Notes: generated from the sequence alone by a model not told the origin. DNA of 64,000 nucleotides from Streptococcus sp. SN-1 (GCF_041154385.1 NZ_AP028929.1:248001-312000), one strand, 5' to 3'; positions 48,301-56,061 are shown, numbered from the stretch's first letter. Translations and numbers: made by a program.

Positions 48301-51099
48301 GAAAAAGACAAAGCGATCGACGCTAACGACAAACTTTCAGATGCAGAAAAATCAGCAGCGAAAGAAGAAGCTAAGAAAGCAGCAGACGAAGCTAAGAAAG
48401 CGATTGATGCAGCAGCAGACCAAGCTGGAGTAGACGCTAAAGCAACTGAAGGAACAGCCGCAGTAGAAGCAGTCAACCCAGTAGGAAAAGACAAAGCTAA
48501 AGCGGCAGTAGATGCAGCATTGGCAGAAAAAGACAAAGCGATCGACGCTAACGACAAACTTTCAGATGCAGAAAAATCAGCAGCGAAAGAAGAAGCTAAG
48601 AAAGCAGCAGACGAAGCTAAGAAAGCAATCGATGCAGCAACTGATCAAGCTGGAGTAGACGCAAAAGCAACTGAAGGAACAGATGCAGTAGCGGCAGTAA
48701 ACCCAGTAGGAAAAGACAAAGCTAAAGCGGCAGTAGATGCAGCATTGGCAGAAAAAGACAAAGCGATCGACGCTAACGACAAACTTTCAGATGCAGAAAA
48801 ATCAGCAGCGAAAGAAGAAGCTAAGAAAGCAGCAGACGAAGCTAAGAAAGCAATCGATGCAGCAACTGATCAAGCTGGAGTAGACGCAAAAGCAACTGAA
48901 GGAACAGATGCAGTAGCGGCAGTAAACCCAGTAGGAAAAGACAAAGCTAAAGCGGCAGTAGATGCAGCATTGGCAGAAAAAGACAAAGCGATCGACGCTA
49001 ACGACAAACTTTCAGATGCAGAAAAATCAGCAGCGAAAGAAGAAGCTAAGAAAGCAGCAGACGAAGCTAAGAAAGCAATCGATGCAGCAGCAGACCAAGC
49101 TGGAGTAGACGCTAAAGCAACTGAAGGAACAGCCGCAGTAGAAGCAGTCAACCCAGTAGGAAAAGACAAAGCTAAAGCGGCAGTAGATGCAGCATTGGCA
49201 GAAAAAGACAAAGCGATCGACGCTAACGACAAACTTTCAGATGCAGAAAAATCAGCAGCGAAAGAAGAAGCTAAGAAAGCAGCAGACGAAGCTAAGAAAG
49301 CAATCGATGCAGCAACTGATCAAGCTGGAGTAGACGCAAAAGCAACTGAAGGAACAGATGCAGTAGCGGCAGTAAACCCAGTAGGAAAAGACAAAGCTAA
49401 AGCGGCAGTAGATGCAGCATTGGCAGAAAAAGACAAAGCGATCGACGCTAACGACAAACTTTCAGATGCAGAAAAATCAGCAGCGAAAGAAGAAGCTAAG
49501 AAAGCAGCAGACGAAGCTAAGAAAGCAATCGATGAAGCAACTGACCAAGCTGGAGTAGACGCAAAAGCAACTGAAGGAACAGATGCAGTAGCGGCAGTAA
49601 ACCCAGTAGGAAAAGACAAAGCTAAAGCGGCAGTAGATGCAGCATTGGCAGAAAAAGACAAAGCGATCGACGCTAACGACAAACTTTCAGATGCAGAAAA
49701 ATCAGCAGCGAAAGAAGAAGCTAAGAAAGCAGCAGACGAAGCTAAGAAAGCGATTGATGCAGCAGCAGACCAAGCTGGAGTAGATGCAAAAGAGGCTGAA
49801 GGAAAAGCAGAAATCGCTAAAGTAACACCAGCAGCAGCGGTAGAAGTAGGAAAATCAGCAGCGAAAGCGGAAATCGAAAAAGCAGCAAAAGCCAAAGAAG
49901 CAGCCATCGAAGCTAACGACAAACTTTCAGAAGCAGCAAAAGCAGCAGCAAAAGCACAAGTAGCAGCTGAAGCTAAGAAAGCAATCGAAGCAATAGAAAA
50001 AGCTGCAACAGAAGCAGATGTAGAAGTAGCGAAAGAAGCAGGAAAAGCAGAAATCGCTAAAGTAGCACCAGCAACAACAGATTACAAGGCTAAAGCCAAA
50101 GCAGAAGTAGAAGCTGAACTAGCTAAGAAATTAGCTGAACTTGAGAATGCAACTGATTTAACAGAAGCAGAAAAAGCAGCGGCAAAAGCACAAGTAGTCA
50201 ACAAAGCTAAGGAAGCAATTGAAGCGATTCAAAAAGCAGCAACAGAAGCAGATGTAGACCAAGCGATTCGTAACTTTGTTTACCGTATTTCAGCAGTTAT
50301 TCGTGAGCAAGAAGAATATGATTTATCAAAATTGTTTGTAAATGGTTCTGTAACTGTTAAACAAGGAGAAACTTTAACAGATCAAGAAGTACTATCTAAA
50401 GTAAACTTACCGAAGGATGTAGAGGTTATTAAAGTTGAAAAACCTACAACATCAGCTTTAGGTAGACTAGTAGCTAAAGTAACACTTAAGTTATCAGATG
50501 GCAGTGTAGAAGAAATCAACGTACCTGTTGAAGTTGTTGCTCCACAAAATCATGGAAATGAAGGAAATGGAGCAAATAACGGAGCTAATAACACTGAAGC
50601 CAAAGTTAATAAAGCTAAGTTAGAAGGTGCTATCCATCAATTAGATGAATTGCTCCTTAAAGAATCAGCTAAGCTTGATGCAGAAACTGCAAAAGAAGCG
50701 AATGTATTATCAGCAGATGCTAAGAAAGTATTTGCCAATGCAGACGCAACTCAAGCAGAAGTGGATGCAATGGTTAAACGTATCGAAGACTTCATGGCGA
50801 AAGTTGCTCCATTAACGGATCATGTAAATACAGCTAACGATCAATCTGCTCAAACACCAGCTGTAGTTCCAGCTAACAACCAATCTGCGCAAACAACAGT
50901 TGTAGCTCCAGCTACTACTCAAGCAGCAGCTAATGCTAGCCAAACATTATCAGCACAAGCAAATGCGCGTAAAGCGGCTAAAGAATTGCCAAATACAGGT
51001 ACAGTGGATTCTACTGTGGCTATGGTAGCAGCAGCTGCAAGTGCATTACTTGGTCTTGGTCTTGCAGGCCGTCGTCGTAAAGAAGACGAAGAAGCTTAA
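42307..51099 (+). CDS. Giant YSIRK/LPXTG cell-wall adhesin with DUF1542-type repeats
   Basis: This 2930-residue surface protein begins with a YSIRK-type signal (YSVRKVSFGAASVAVAAFFM from residue 21). A Ser/Thr/Pro-rich stretch (50-190) and a unique region of about 370 residues (about 200-570) follow; the latter may be the ligand-binding head. Next is a very long Ala/Lys/Glu helical stalk of about 77- and 75-residue DUF1542-like repeats (about 685-2520). A Rib-like beta domain lies near 2670-2745, and the end is LPNTG (2894-2898), a membrane helix and GRRRKEDEEA. Sortase A would link it to peptidoglycan. It resembles Ebh/SasC/FmtB-type adhesins. It stands alone, with an AAAGGAG ribosome site. 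The ligand is unknown. Confidence 0.9.
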   Translation: MENNHSMSRVERSRREKVTRYSVRKVSFGAASVAVAAFFMFLGNGAVYAAAPNVTATGSALAATPANNQLDENSGASDSTVPKAQAGTTTPTPVDASSTSVESSTVSKAQADTTTSKPADATPAPVVSSTTSTTEEKLAEKNTEASSAEANSVENKEQTTVKAEEKAATPVTESNKPKSRKRRAADTSSTAPNTTSDEAANQVFETPNQNVTLEELSKKLQGLPSKVENNSKLQNMDKLGEEKSLKEGTVAEINEFGGWTSVNGGVFAIARKTIDGVFPLETINSTLDDKVWLREQAFDRSSQYILLLSKSRTRANKDALVKDNSQYRDSNEGSGITKNVVGFNGIEKTFKAYSKEHGSSVVVKFKTGYAGDSEGYKANYKVEVFSIVGSTEKKVYETTFDPSKNYSDQDKIVTKASDGTNKDIIRISETSNGFVQGQTKTRNKFIGKEQAEKKIAEASNIPNGKSGTFTSKNIVLDKGVEKYKVRVSLADENRTGMSYQAWDIKYSLPISGLDFTLSQDTRDVAKDLLTRVYNKLKETEASDVSWRTDDSKAAYEEQLAKIQSLISGSDNSKSTDDYKEALTEVLAKKTALVDEEKTVKDAAKQQVTEKLKEKLSEIETSTVTTQEEKDIAKQAAQDEAKKAIDKIDNATDKTKANEARDAGVNQITPIMPVAAVKPAARQAIEDAYTAKVAEIEKRPELTTEEKTAAKAEARKLADAAKANVDKAKTNNRVDTVKASGVDEVDAYSPAGVEKDTAKKAVEAALKAQEKAIDAKADSTTEEKEAAKADARAKAEAAKEAIDKADSNANVTAAKEAGVGTITPVEPKAEVKPAAKQAIEDAYTAKVAEIEKRPELTTEEKEAAKAEARKLADAAKANVDKAKTDDAVETAKESGTGKVEAVDPAAVEKDTAKKAVEAALKAQEKAIDAKADSTTEEKEAAKEEARAKAEAAKEAIDKATSNANVTAAKEAGVGTITPVEPKAEVKPAAKQAIEDAYTAKVAEIEKRPELTTEEKTAAKAEARKLADAAKANVDKAKTNNRVDTVKASGVDEVDAYSPAGVEKDTAKKAVEAALKAQEKAIDAKADSTTEEKEAAKADARAKAEAAKEAIDKADSNANVTAAKEAGVGTITPVEPKAEVKPAAKQAIEDAYTAKVAEIEKRPELTTEEKEAAKAEARKLADAAKANVDKAKTDDAVETAKESGTGKVEAVDPAAVEKDTAKKAVEAALKAQEKAIDAKADSTTEEKEAAKEEARAKAEAAKEAIDKATSNANVTAAKEAGVGTITPVEPKAEVKPAAKQAIEDAYTAKVAEIEKRPELTTEEKTAAKAEARKLADAAKANVDKAKTNNRVDTVKASGVDEVDAYSPAGVEKDTAKKAVEAALKAQEKAIDAKADSTTEEKEAAKADARAKAEAAKEAIDKADSNANVTAAKEAGVGTITPVEPKAEVKPAAKQAIEDAYTAKVAEIEKRPELTTEEKEAAKAEARKLADAAKANVDKAKTDDAVETAKESGTGKVEAVDPAAVEKDTAKKAVEAALKAQEKAIDAKADSTTEEKEAAKEEARAKAEAAKEAIDKATSNANVTAAKEAGVGTITPVEPKAEVKPAAKQAIEDAYTAKVAEIEKRPELTTEEKTAAKAEARKLADAAKANVDKAKTNNRVDTVKASGVDEVDAYSPAGVEKDTAKKAVEAALKAQEKAIDAKADSTTEEKEAAKADARAKAEAAKEAIDKADSNANVTAAKEAGVGTITPVEPKAEVKPAAKQAIEDAYTAKVAEIEKRPELTTEEKEAAKAEARKLADAAKANVDKAKTDDAVETAKESGTGKVEAVDPAAVEKDTAKKAVEAALKAQEKAIDAKADSTTEEKEAAKEEARAKAEAAKEAIDKATSNANVTAAKEAGVGTITPVEPKAEVKPAAKQAIEDAYTAKVAEIEKRPELTTEEKEAAKAEARKLADAAKANVDKAKTDDAVAAAEDKGTTKVADVDPAAKAKPAAKAAVDAALAEKDKAIDANDKLSDAEKSAAKEEAKKAADEAKKAIDAAADQAGVDAKATEGTAAVEAVNPVGKDKAKAAVDAALAEKDKAIDANDKLSDAEKSAAKEEAKKAADEAKKAIDAATDQAGVDAKATEGTDAVAAVNPVGKDKAKAAVDAALAEKDKAIDANDKLSDAEKSAAKEEAKKAADEAKKAIDAATDQAGVDAKATEGTDAVAAVNPVGKDKAKAAVDAALAEKDKAIDANDKLSDAEKSAAKEEAKKAADEAKKAIDAAADQAGVDAKATEGTAAVEAVNPVGKDKAKAAVDAALAEKDKAIDANDKLSDAEKSAAKEEAKKAADEAKKAIDAATDQAGVDAKATEGTDAVAAVNPVGKDKAKAAVDAALAEKDKAIDANDKLSDAEKSAAKEEAKKAADEAKKAIDEATDQAGVDAKATEGTDAVAAVNPVGKDKAKAAVDAALAEKDKAIDANDKLSDAEKSAAKEEAKKAADEAKKAIDAAADQAGVDAKEAEGKAEIAKVTPAAAVEVGKSAAKAEIEKAAKAKEAAIEANDKLSEAAKAAAKAQVAAEAKKAIEAIEKAATEADVEVAKEAGKAEIAKVAPATTDYKAKAKAEVEAELAKKLAELENATDLTEAEKAAAKAQVVNKAKEAIEAIQKAATEADVDQAIRNFVYRISAVIREQEEYDLSKLFVNGSVTVKQGETLTDQEVLSKVNLPKDVEVIKVEKPTTSALGRLVAKVTLKLSDGSVEEINVPVEVVAPQNHGNEGNGANNGANNTEAKVNKAKLEGAIHQLDELLLKESAKLDAETAKEANVLSADAKKVFANADATQAEVDAMVKRIEDFMAKVAPLTDHVNTANDQSAQTPAVVPANNQSAQTTVVAPATTQAAANASQTLSAQANARKAAKELPNTGTVDSTVAMVAAAASALLGLGLAGRRRKEDEEA
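44359..48285 (+). repeat. 462-bp tandem repeats, paired as four 924-bp units
   Basis: The marker GAAGATGCTTATACTGCAAA recurs at 44359, 44821, 45283, 45745, 46207, 46669, 47131, 47593 and 48055, exactly 462 bp apart. Two forms alternate (encoding KTNNRVDT or KTDDAVET), so the true unit is 924 bp (308 residues), four complete copies plus a last partial one. Copies look almost identical by eye. Confidence 0.95.
48286..49860 (+). repeat. Seven 225-bp tandem repeats in the adhesin stalk
   Basis: GATGCAGCATTGGCAGAAAA recurs at 48286, 48511, 48736, 48961, 49186, 49411 and 49636. Variants (AAADQ/TAAVEAV versus AATDQ/TDAVAAV) show a higher 675-bp period: copies 1-3 resemble copies 4-6. Confidence 0.95.
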
Positions 51100-51133
51100 T
51101 TGGTAGATTATTTGATAATTATCAGAGGTTAAA

Positions 51134-51236
51134 TAGAGATTCACTACACGTCAGCAGGCGTGAGAATCCCTGATTTTAAGCGATTCTTGAGATTTCAAAT
51201 TTCAATGTATTGCAATACAAATCAGCCGAATCTCTA
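51134..51236. repeat. Structured inverted-repeat region left of the element
   Basis: TAGAGATTC (51134-51142) pairs with GAATCTCTA (51228-51236). Inside lies the 14-bp palindrome TGTATTGCAATACA (51206-51219). The right arm overlaps the first integrase arm-like repeat. Confidence 0.5.
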
Positions 51237-51254
51237 CATTTTTCTCTACATTTT
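51231..51254 (+). other. Left integrase arm-type repeats (attL side)
   Basis: TCTCTACATTT at 51231-51241 and TCTCTACATTTT at 51243-51254. Confidence 0.55.
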
Positions 51255-51286
51255 CAGATAAATAAAAAGAGATTACGGATATAAGA

Positions 51287-51324
51287 GAAGAGCTACTTCA
51301 CAGATGAGTAGCTCTTCTTTTTTT
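51287..51324 (+). terminator. Terminator, 190 bp after the adhesin stop
   Basis: GAAGAGCTACT / AGTAGCTCTTC 11-bp perfect stem followed by a run of T. Confidence 0.85.
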
Positions 51325-51386
51325 ATTCTTTCACTTCAATTTATTCATGAAAATAGTAAAATCTTTTGAATGAATAATTGAAGTCC

Positions 51387-51416
51387 AAAATGCAGGCATT
51401 AATCAGCCTGCATTTT
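51387..51416 (-). terminator. Terminator of the minus-strand surface-protein operon
   Basis: AAAATGCAGGC / GCCTGCATTTT perfect 11-bp stem abutting the last stop codon; it could work in both directions. Confidence 0.75.
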
Positions 51417-51803
51417 CTATCTAGCATTTATAGAGTAAATATAAGCTATATAACAAGCAAAATCTCCTATTTGCTTTCTGTTATCCTCTATAGCATCAAA
51501 CCATGAAACGTCCACACCTTCTTGCCCTAGATAACGACTAAGAAGCTTTAGACAATATATTACTCGCTCATGCTTTGCTGTTCTACCTTCATCTTTTTGT
51601 TGACGCTCTTCACGTTCCCATAGCAACCACTGGCTACGAATATGAGCATAGCTTATACTAGCTTGCAAAAACTCAGACCATACTTCTAAAATTTCCTCAT
51701 CGTTACCAGTATTGTTTAGAATTGTCTGATGAATGTTTTGACATTCTTCAAAAGTTAGAGCATCTTTAGCACTTAAAAATGCTTCATAATTTATCAGTTG
51801 CAT
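51417..51803 (-). CDS. Hypothetical protein, last gene of the SEC10-like operon
   Basis: The 128-residue product appears soluble and mostly helical, with no signal peptide and no motif I recognise. It has several Trp and Tyr residues and an acidic character. A GAGGTG ribosome site precedes ATG 51803. It lies 40 nt downstream of the next minus-strand gene and ends at a terminator, so it closes the four-gene operon that begins with the LPXTG surface protein. The function is unknown. Confidence 0.7.
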   Translation of the reverse strand: MQLINYEAFLSAKDALTFEECQNIHQTILNNTGNDEEILEVWSEFLQASISYAHIRSQWLLWEREERQQKDEGRTAKHERVIYCLKLLSRYLGQEGVDVSWFDAIEDNRKQIGDFACYIAYIYSINAR

Positions 51804-51843
51804 TTTAACACCTCGTACTATTTATTTTTATATAAATAGCAAA

Positions 51844-52404
51844 CTAATCTTCAGATACACTATTTGATTCAATTTCTTTCGTCATTGTCGTAAACCCTTG
51901 CGACCAAATAGATTTTACACTTTCACCAATTGGTTTCCCGTCCCGTTCTTCCACTTCAATTATTAGATTATCACTCTTTATAAATTCTCTAAGATTAGGC
52001 CTAAATCTCATTATAACTGCCACATCTTGCATTCTACCACTTACTAACAAACTACCATTTTTATAATAGTCTATCCCATATAATCTTTCTGGTACTCGAT
52101 AACTTTTATCCTTGTAGTCTGGGAACTTTGCATTGTCAATTTCTTCAAGAGGCGTATCTATTTGTTTACAATAGTCTTTAACTTTCCTAATCAGCTCACT
52201 AAACCTTTCTAGAGGCACTTTTTTGAACGAAAGTATACGATAAACTCTTACACCACGTTGTCTAACATATTCTTCAAACGCTTCTCGTTCTCCTGCACTT
52301 TGTTTATAATAGTTCTTTATCACAAGTTTATCATTCTCTAGGATATATTCTAATTCTGAGTATTTTGTTACATAATTGACTACGTTTCTAAAAAATAACA
52401 TCAT
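51844..52404 (-). CDS. Hypothetical protein in the SEC10-like operon
   Basis: The 186-residue product appears soluble with mixed alpha/beta prediction and many charged residues. It has no signal peptide and no family I can name. Start ATG 52404 has GGAAAGG at 6-nt spacing; a TTG 5 codons upstream lies in that ribosome site and is less likely. A 26-bp near-palindrome sits between this gene and the preceding one. Its role may relate to the surface protein with which it is co-transcribed. Confidence 0.7.
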   Translation of the reverse strand: MMLFFRNVVNYVTKYSELEYILENDKLVIKNYYKQSAGEREAFEEYVRQRGVRVYRILSFKKVPLERFSELIRKVKDYCKQIDTPLEEIDNAKFPDYKDKSYRVPERLYGIDYYKNGSLLVSGRMQDVAVIMRFRPNLREFIKSDNLIIEVEERDGKPIGESVKSIWSQGFTTMTKEIESNSVSED

Positions 52405-52422
52405 TATACACCTTTCCAAAGA

Positions 52423-52448
52423 AACTACCTAGTTATAACTAGATAGTT
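52423..52448. repeat. Near-perfect intercistronic palindrome
   Basis: It runs from AACTACCTAG to CTAGATAGTT around a central TTATAA, with one mismatched pair. It lies in the gap between two operon genes. Confidence 0.5.
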
Positions 52449-52456
52449 CCCATTTT

Positions 52457-53155
52457 TTATTCCCCAAAGACTCCTATTCTCACTGTACGATGTAATTTCT
52501 GAGTCTCTAATAGATGAATTGTTTGAATGACAGATTGATAAGTAGCATTTGCTTGAATAGAAGCAAGACTCTTTTGCATAACTTCTTGACTGTACTCTAT
52601 CTTATCACGGTGTTTCTCCTCGGCCAATAAGTTTGCTGCCTCTTTAAAATTATCTGCTCTATAAGTTTCTAAATAGCTATAAAGTAAATAAAGGTCATTC
52701 ATATTAAAGTAAGTTTCTGGAATTTCTCTTTTATATGCCAAAAACTGTTCATCTTTCATCAACTCAATACCTTTTTGGCGATAAGCATTAGAAGCATCAT
52801 TATTCGCAGCATTTGTAAATTCTTTTTTTGCAATGTGCTTATACACAGCTTTTACAATCAGAACAAGTGGGGAAAACAGAAGTTGGAAAACCACATAACC
52901 AAGCACACCTCCAATAATATATTCGGTTAATGATAGTACAGTTCCTTGAAGTATTCCTAATAAGGCACAAAATGCTATAAAACCTAATACACTTAAATTA
53001 TATACTTTTTTAAGCTTGCCATAGTTCCCCATAATACCACTATATGCTTTATTTTGTTCTGCTGAAATAGCTTTATTCAAGTCAGATACAGCTTTCAAAA
53101 CTTGGAAACTATATCCAAACATTTCAATCAATTGTTCTCTACTATATTTGTTCAT
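52457..53155 (-). CDS. Membrane protein of unknown function in the SEC10-like operon
   Basis: The 232-residue protein has two hydrophobic segments in the middle (about residues 55-72 and 80-105) flanked by helical, charged cytoplasmic-type regions. There is no signal peptide or sortase signal. AGGAG precedes ATG 53155, 33 nt after the surface-protein stop. The long C-terminal helix might bind a partner. I do not recognise a family. Confidence 0.7.
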   Translation of the reverse strand: MNKYSREQLIEMFGYSFQVLKAVSDLNKAISAEQNKAYSGIMGNYGKLKKVYNLSVLGFIAFCALLGILQGTVLSLTEYIIGGVLGYVVFQLLFSPLVLIVKAVYKHIAKKEFTNAANNDASNAYRQKGIELMKDEQFLAYKREIPETYFNMNDLYLLYSYLETYRADNFKEAANLLAEEKHRDKIEYSQEVMQKSLASIQANATYQSVIQTIHLLETQKLHRTVRIGVFGE

Positions 53156-53188
53156 ACTTCAAATCTCCTATAATTAATCACCCTTAAT

Positions 53189-56029
53189 TTAGTTTTTCCT
53201 CTTAATAAATAATCCTGCTAGACCAATCATTGCTAATAATCCGTAGCCAACTGTAACAATTGAATTTGCTACCCTAGAATTTTCTCCTGTATTTGGTAGA
53301 GCATGTTGTTCTGCTATCTTGTCTGCTGATTTATCTGCCGGCTTGTCTGCTGACTTATCCGCCGGCTTATCTGCTGGCTTATCTGCTGATTTATCTGCTG
53401 GCTTATCTGCTGGTTTATCCGCTGGTTTATCCGCTGGTTTATCCGCTGGTTTATCCGCTGGTTTATCCGCTGGTTTATCCGCTGGTTTATCCGCTGGTTT
53501 ATCCGCTGGCTTATCCGCTGGTTTATCCGCTGGCTTATCCGCTGGTTTATCCGCTGGCTTATCTGCTGGCTTATCTGCTGGCTTGTCCGCTGGATTATCA
53601 ATGATAGCACTTGGATCCAACTCTGGTAATTCATCCTCAACTGGTGCGTCTTTTGGTGTTGCTCCGATACCGTCAGGATTTTGTTTTGTATTCAAATCAC
53701 TAGGGATATCAGCAGTGATATCCAATTCTGGCAATTCATCTACGGTTGGAGCTACTTTTGGTGTCGCACCGATACCGTCAGGATTTTGTTTTGTAGTCAA
53801 ATCACTTGGAATGTCTGCTGTGATATCCAATTCTGGCAATTCATCTACTGTTGGGGCTACTTTCGGTGTTGCTGAAATGACACGGTTACCATCAGTATAT
53901 ACATTTAGCATCTTATCGATTGAAAAGATATCTGATTTGTATTTGTGGTCAGCTTGTGCTTGTGTCAAACGAGCTTTGGCATCCGCTAAGTCTTGCTCTG
54001 CAACTGTGATGCGTTGTTCCACGTTTGTTCTATCTGCTTCTGCCTGTTTTAAACTTGCACGCAATTGTGGTAATTGCGCGTGGACACGCATAGCATTATC
54101 ACGTTTGCTTGTTGCCGCATCAATTTCACTTTGAATTGTGTTGATACGTGCAGTTACATCGTTTACACGAGCAGTTGCTTTATCCAACTCTTTTTGTTTT
54201 TGAATAACAGCATCTGCTTTGTCTTGAGCGGTCGCTGTAAGTGTAGCTAAATCAGATTTTGCTTGATTTAGAGCTGTTGTCGCATTTGTACGCGCTGTAG
54301 CAATATCATTCAATTGATTGTTTAACGCATCCAACTCTTGAGTCAAATCAGCTTTCTTCGCAACTAATACGTCACGTTCGCGTTCTTGTGTAGCTTTTTG
54401 AGCTTTCAAAGCGTCCAACTCTGCTTGCATTTTTGGTCGGTCATCGATGATTTGACGTTTAACAAACACATAATGAGTGTCTGCGATAAACTTCATCTTT
54501 TTACCATAGAATGTTGGGTTCATTGGGTCATCTTGTTTGAAGTTGTTATTGTTATTCCAATAATCCTTCTCATCTTGGCTTTGATTTAGGGAATAGAACA
54601 TTTGATTATCTTCGTCCCATCCATAGGTTGAACCTTTGTGCGCACTAGCATTGAATGAACCGAAATAAGTTGTTTTGTCTTTTCCGTCAATGGTTGAAAT
54701 GGCAAGGCCCATTTTACCACCTGTTGGTGTTAATAAGTTCTTGCGGTGTCCGTAGTTTAAACCTCTAACATTATTGTAGTCACTATACCAACCTAATAGC
54801 ATTTCATAGGCTAATGTTTCGTTAGTTACAATGTGGTCAAATGTTAAATATTCACCTTCACGACTGATAATTTGACCGTATGCGCCACCAACGATGTTTT
54901 CGACGTTCTGGTCGGGTTGCACTCTTTCGATGTAGCCCGGTTTGTTTGTTAATGTTGTTCTGTGTGTCAAGATGCCCGTATTCTGCATTTCATCAGCACG
55001 TTTTTGTGCGTATGAAAGGTACTCATCGTCAACCACCATATCACCCTTTAAATTGTTATTAACACGTAGTTGATTAAGCAATTTGACAAAGGCTTCTGAA
55101 ATACCTTTGTTGTCAACTTTGTAACGATACGCTGGTCGTTCTTTTAATTTTCGAGCTACACGGTCAAATGGTTCTTTCTTATAATCCGCTAAATACTCTG
55201 TGAAGTCAATCATGTCTTTAGTTGCATCAATTTCTTTGATGTCGACACCTTGGAAATTAACTGGTTCCATTTGGTTGTTACGGAAGAATCCATGGTTATA
55301 CTCATAATCATTAAGATTATCATGAGCGGTGTGATTACGTTCATCAGGGTTTAAATCTGTTGAAATAACTTTAACTTTGTAGCTATCGATTTCCCCTTGT
55401 TTAGCAGCAATTTTAGCGTCTGTAGCTGTGATTTGCGCACCTTTAGCATTCAAATCATTATCTATGTTTGAAATTTTGCTAGTTGTGTTTGTGATGTTTT
55501 TACGTACATTAGTGTCTGTGATTGCGTCAAGGTCTGCTTGTTTCGTATCCACATCAGCTTTCTTAGTGTCACGAGCATTATCAGCCTCTGTTTTTGCTGT
55601 GTTAGCATTGTCTAGTGCTATATGCGCATCACGTTCACCATCTTTAGCGGTATTCAAATCGTTTGTTGCGTTTGTCTTGTCTGAAGTTTTGCTAGTGATA
55701 ATATCGTTTTGAGCATTGATAATTTTGTTTGCGTTATTAGCGGTGTCGATGTCTTTATTGATTGAGTCAATTTTGTCATCAGCGTTTACCTTGTCAGCTT
55801 TTGCTCGGTCAACAGTATCTTGTTTTGCGTCGACATCAGCTTTTGCCTTATCTACATCAGCTTTAGCATTTTTAACGTCTTGTTCAGTAACATAAACAGG
55901 GGTCGTCTTCACAGTTGGCTTGGGTTTACCAGAATCAACCTCTTCTGCATGGGCAGTTGTATTTACAGCACCAGCACCTACAAAAATAGTTGTTAAACCA
56001 GCACCTAACAAAATATCTTTTTTCTTCAT
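53189..56029 (-). CDS. SEC10/PgrA-like surface exclusion-type LPXTG protein
   Basis: This 946-residue wall protein has a signal peptide (about 1-28, ending THAEE) and coiled coils at about 50-215 and 530-700. Between them is a CAP/SCP-like domain (about 310-465) with LLNQLRVNNNL, THRTTLTN and GHRKNLL. Then come three 34-residue ATPKVAPTVDELPELD repeats, 23 PADK-type tetrapeptides, LPNTG, a membrane helix and KRKN. This layout is that of SEC10/PgrA surface exclusion proteins. In enterococcal plasmids, PrgA blocks uptake of a second copy by the host cell. That role here is inferred. GGAGCC precedes the start; it is divergent from an Rgg gene. Confidence 0.85.
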   Translation of the reverse strand: MKKKDILLGAGLTTIFVGAGAVNTTAHAEEVDSGKPKPTVKTTPVYVTEQDVKNAKADVDKAKADVDAKQDTVDRAKADKVNADDKIDSINKDIDTANNANKIINAQNDIITSKTSDKTNATNDLNTAKDGERDAHIALDNANTAKTEADNARDTKKADVDTKQADLDAITDTNVRKNITNTTSKISNIDNDLNAKGAQITATDAKIAAKQGEIDSYKVKVISTDLNPDERNHTAHDNLNDYEYNHGFFRNNQMEPVNFQGVDIKEIDATKDMIDFTEYLADYKKEPFDRVARKLKERPAYRYKVDNKGISEAFVKLLNQLRVNNNLKGDMVVDDEYLSYAQKRADEMQNTGILTHRTTLTNKPGYIERVQPDQNVENIVGGAYGQIISREGEYLTFDHIVTNETLAYEMLLGWYSDYNNVRGLNYGHRKNLLTPTGGKMGLAISTIDGKDKTTYFGSFNASAHKGSTYGWDEDNQMFYSLNQSQDEKDYWNNNNNFKQDDPMNPTFYGKKMKFIADTHYVFVKRQIIDDRPKMQAELDALKAQKATQERERDVLVAKKADLTQELDALNNQLNDIATARTNATTALNQAKSDLATLTATAQDKADAVIQKQKELDKATARVNDVTARINTIQSEIDAATSKRDNAMRVHAQLPQLRASLKQAEADRTNVEQRITVAEQDLADAKARLTQAQADHKYKSDIFSIDKMLNVYTDGNRVISATPKVAPTVDELPELDITADIPSDLTTKQNPDGIGATPKVAPTVDELPELDITADIPSDLNTKQNPDGIGATPKDAPVEDELPELDPSAIIDNPADKPADKPADKPADKPADKPADKPADKPADKPADKPADKPADKPADKPADKPADKPADKPADKPADKSADKPADKPADKSADKPADKSADKIAEQHALPNTGENSRVANSIVTVGYGLLAMIGLAGLFIKRKN
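53319..53594 (-). repeat. 12-bp minisatellite, 23 copies, in the surface protein gene
   Basis: Units such as TTATCCGCTGGT (plus strand) repeat 23 times, encoding (P/S)ADK tetrapeptides in the wall-spanning region. Copy number is likely to vary between isolates. Confidence 0.9.
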
Positions 56030-56055
56030 ATTGGCTCCTTTTTATTTTTTTGTAT

Positions 56056-56061
56056 AGTATA
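56056..56061 (-). promoter_or_regulatory. Candidate -10 of the SEC10-like operon
   Basis: TATACT on the minus strand lies inside the palindrome GTATAGTATAC (56052-56062). There is no good -35, as expected for an activator-dependent promoter. An inverted repeat CTACT / AGTAG (56141-56156) lies further upstream. Confidence 0.4.

Noticed and set aside
44359-49860. CRISPR-like array
   Set aside because: Repeats are contiguous coding units of 225-924 bp without spacers, in one open frame.
44829-49922. Series of identical minus-strand open frames of 113-200 codons
   Set aside because: They are shadows of the tandem repeats in the adhesin gene, recurring with the same 924- and 225-bp periods.
53319-54134. 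A 271-codon plus-strand open frame made of Ser-Ala-Gly-Leu repeats
   Set aside because: It is the antisense of the PADK minisatellite and following repeats; the repeat lacks stops in several frames. No ribosome site or codon bias supports it.
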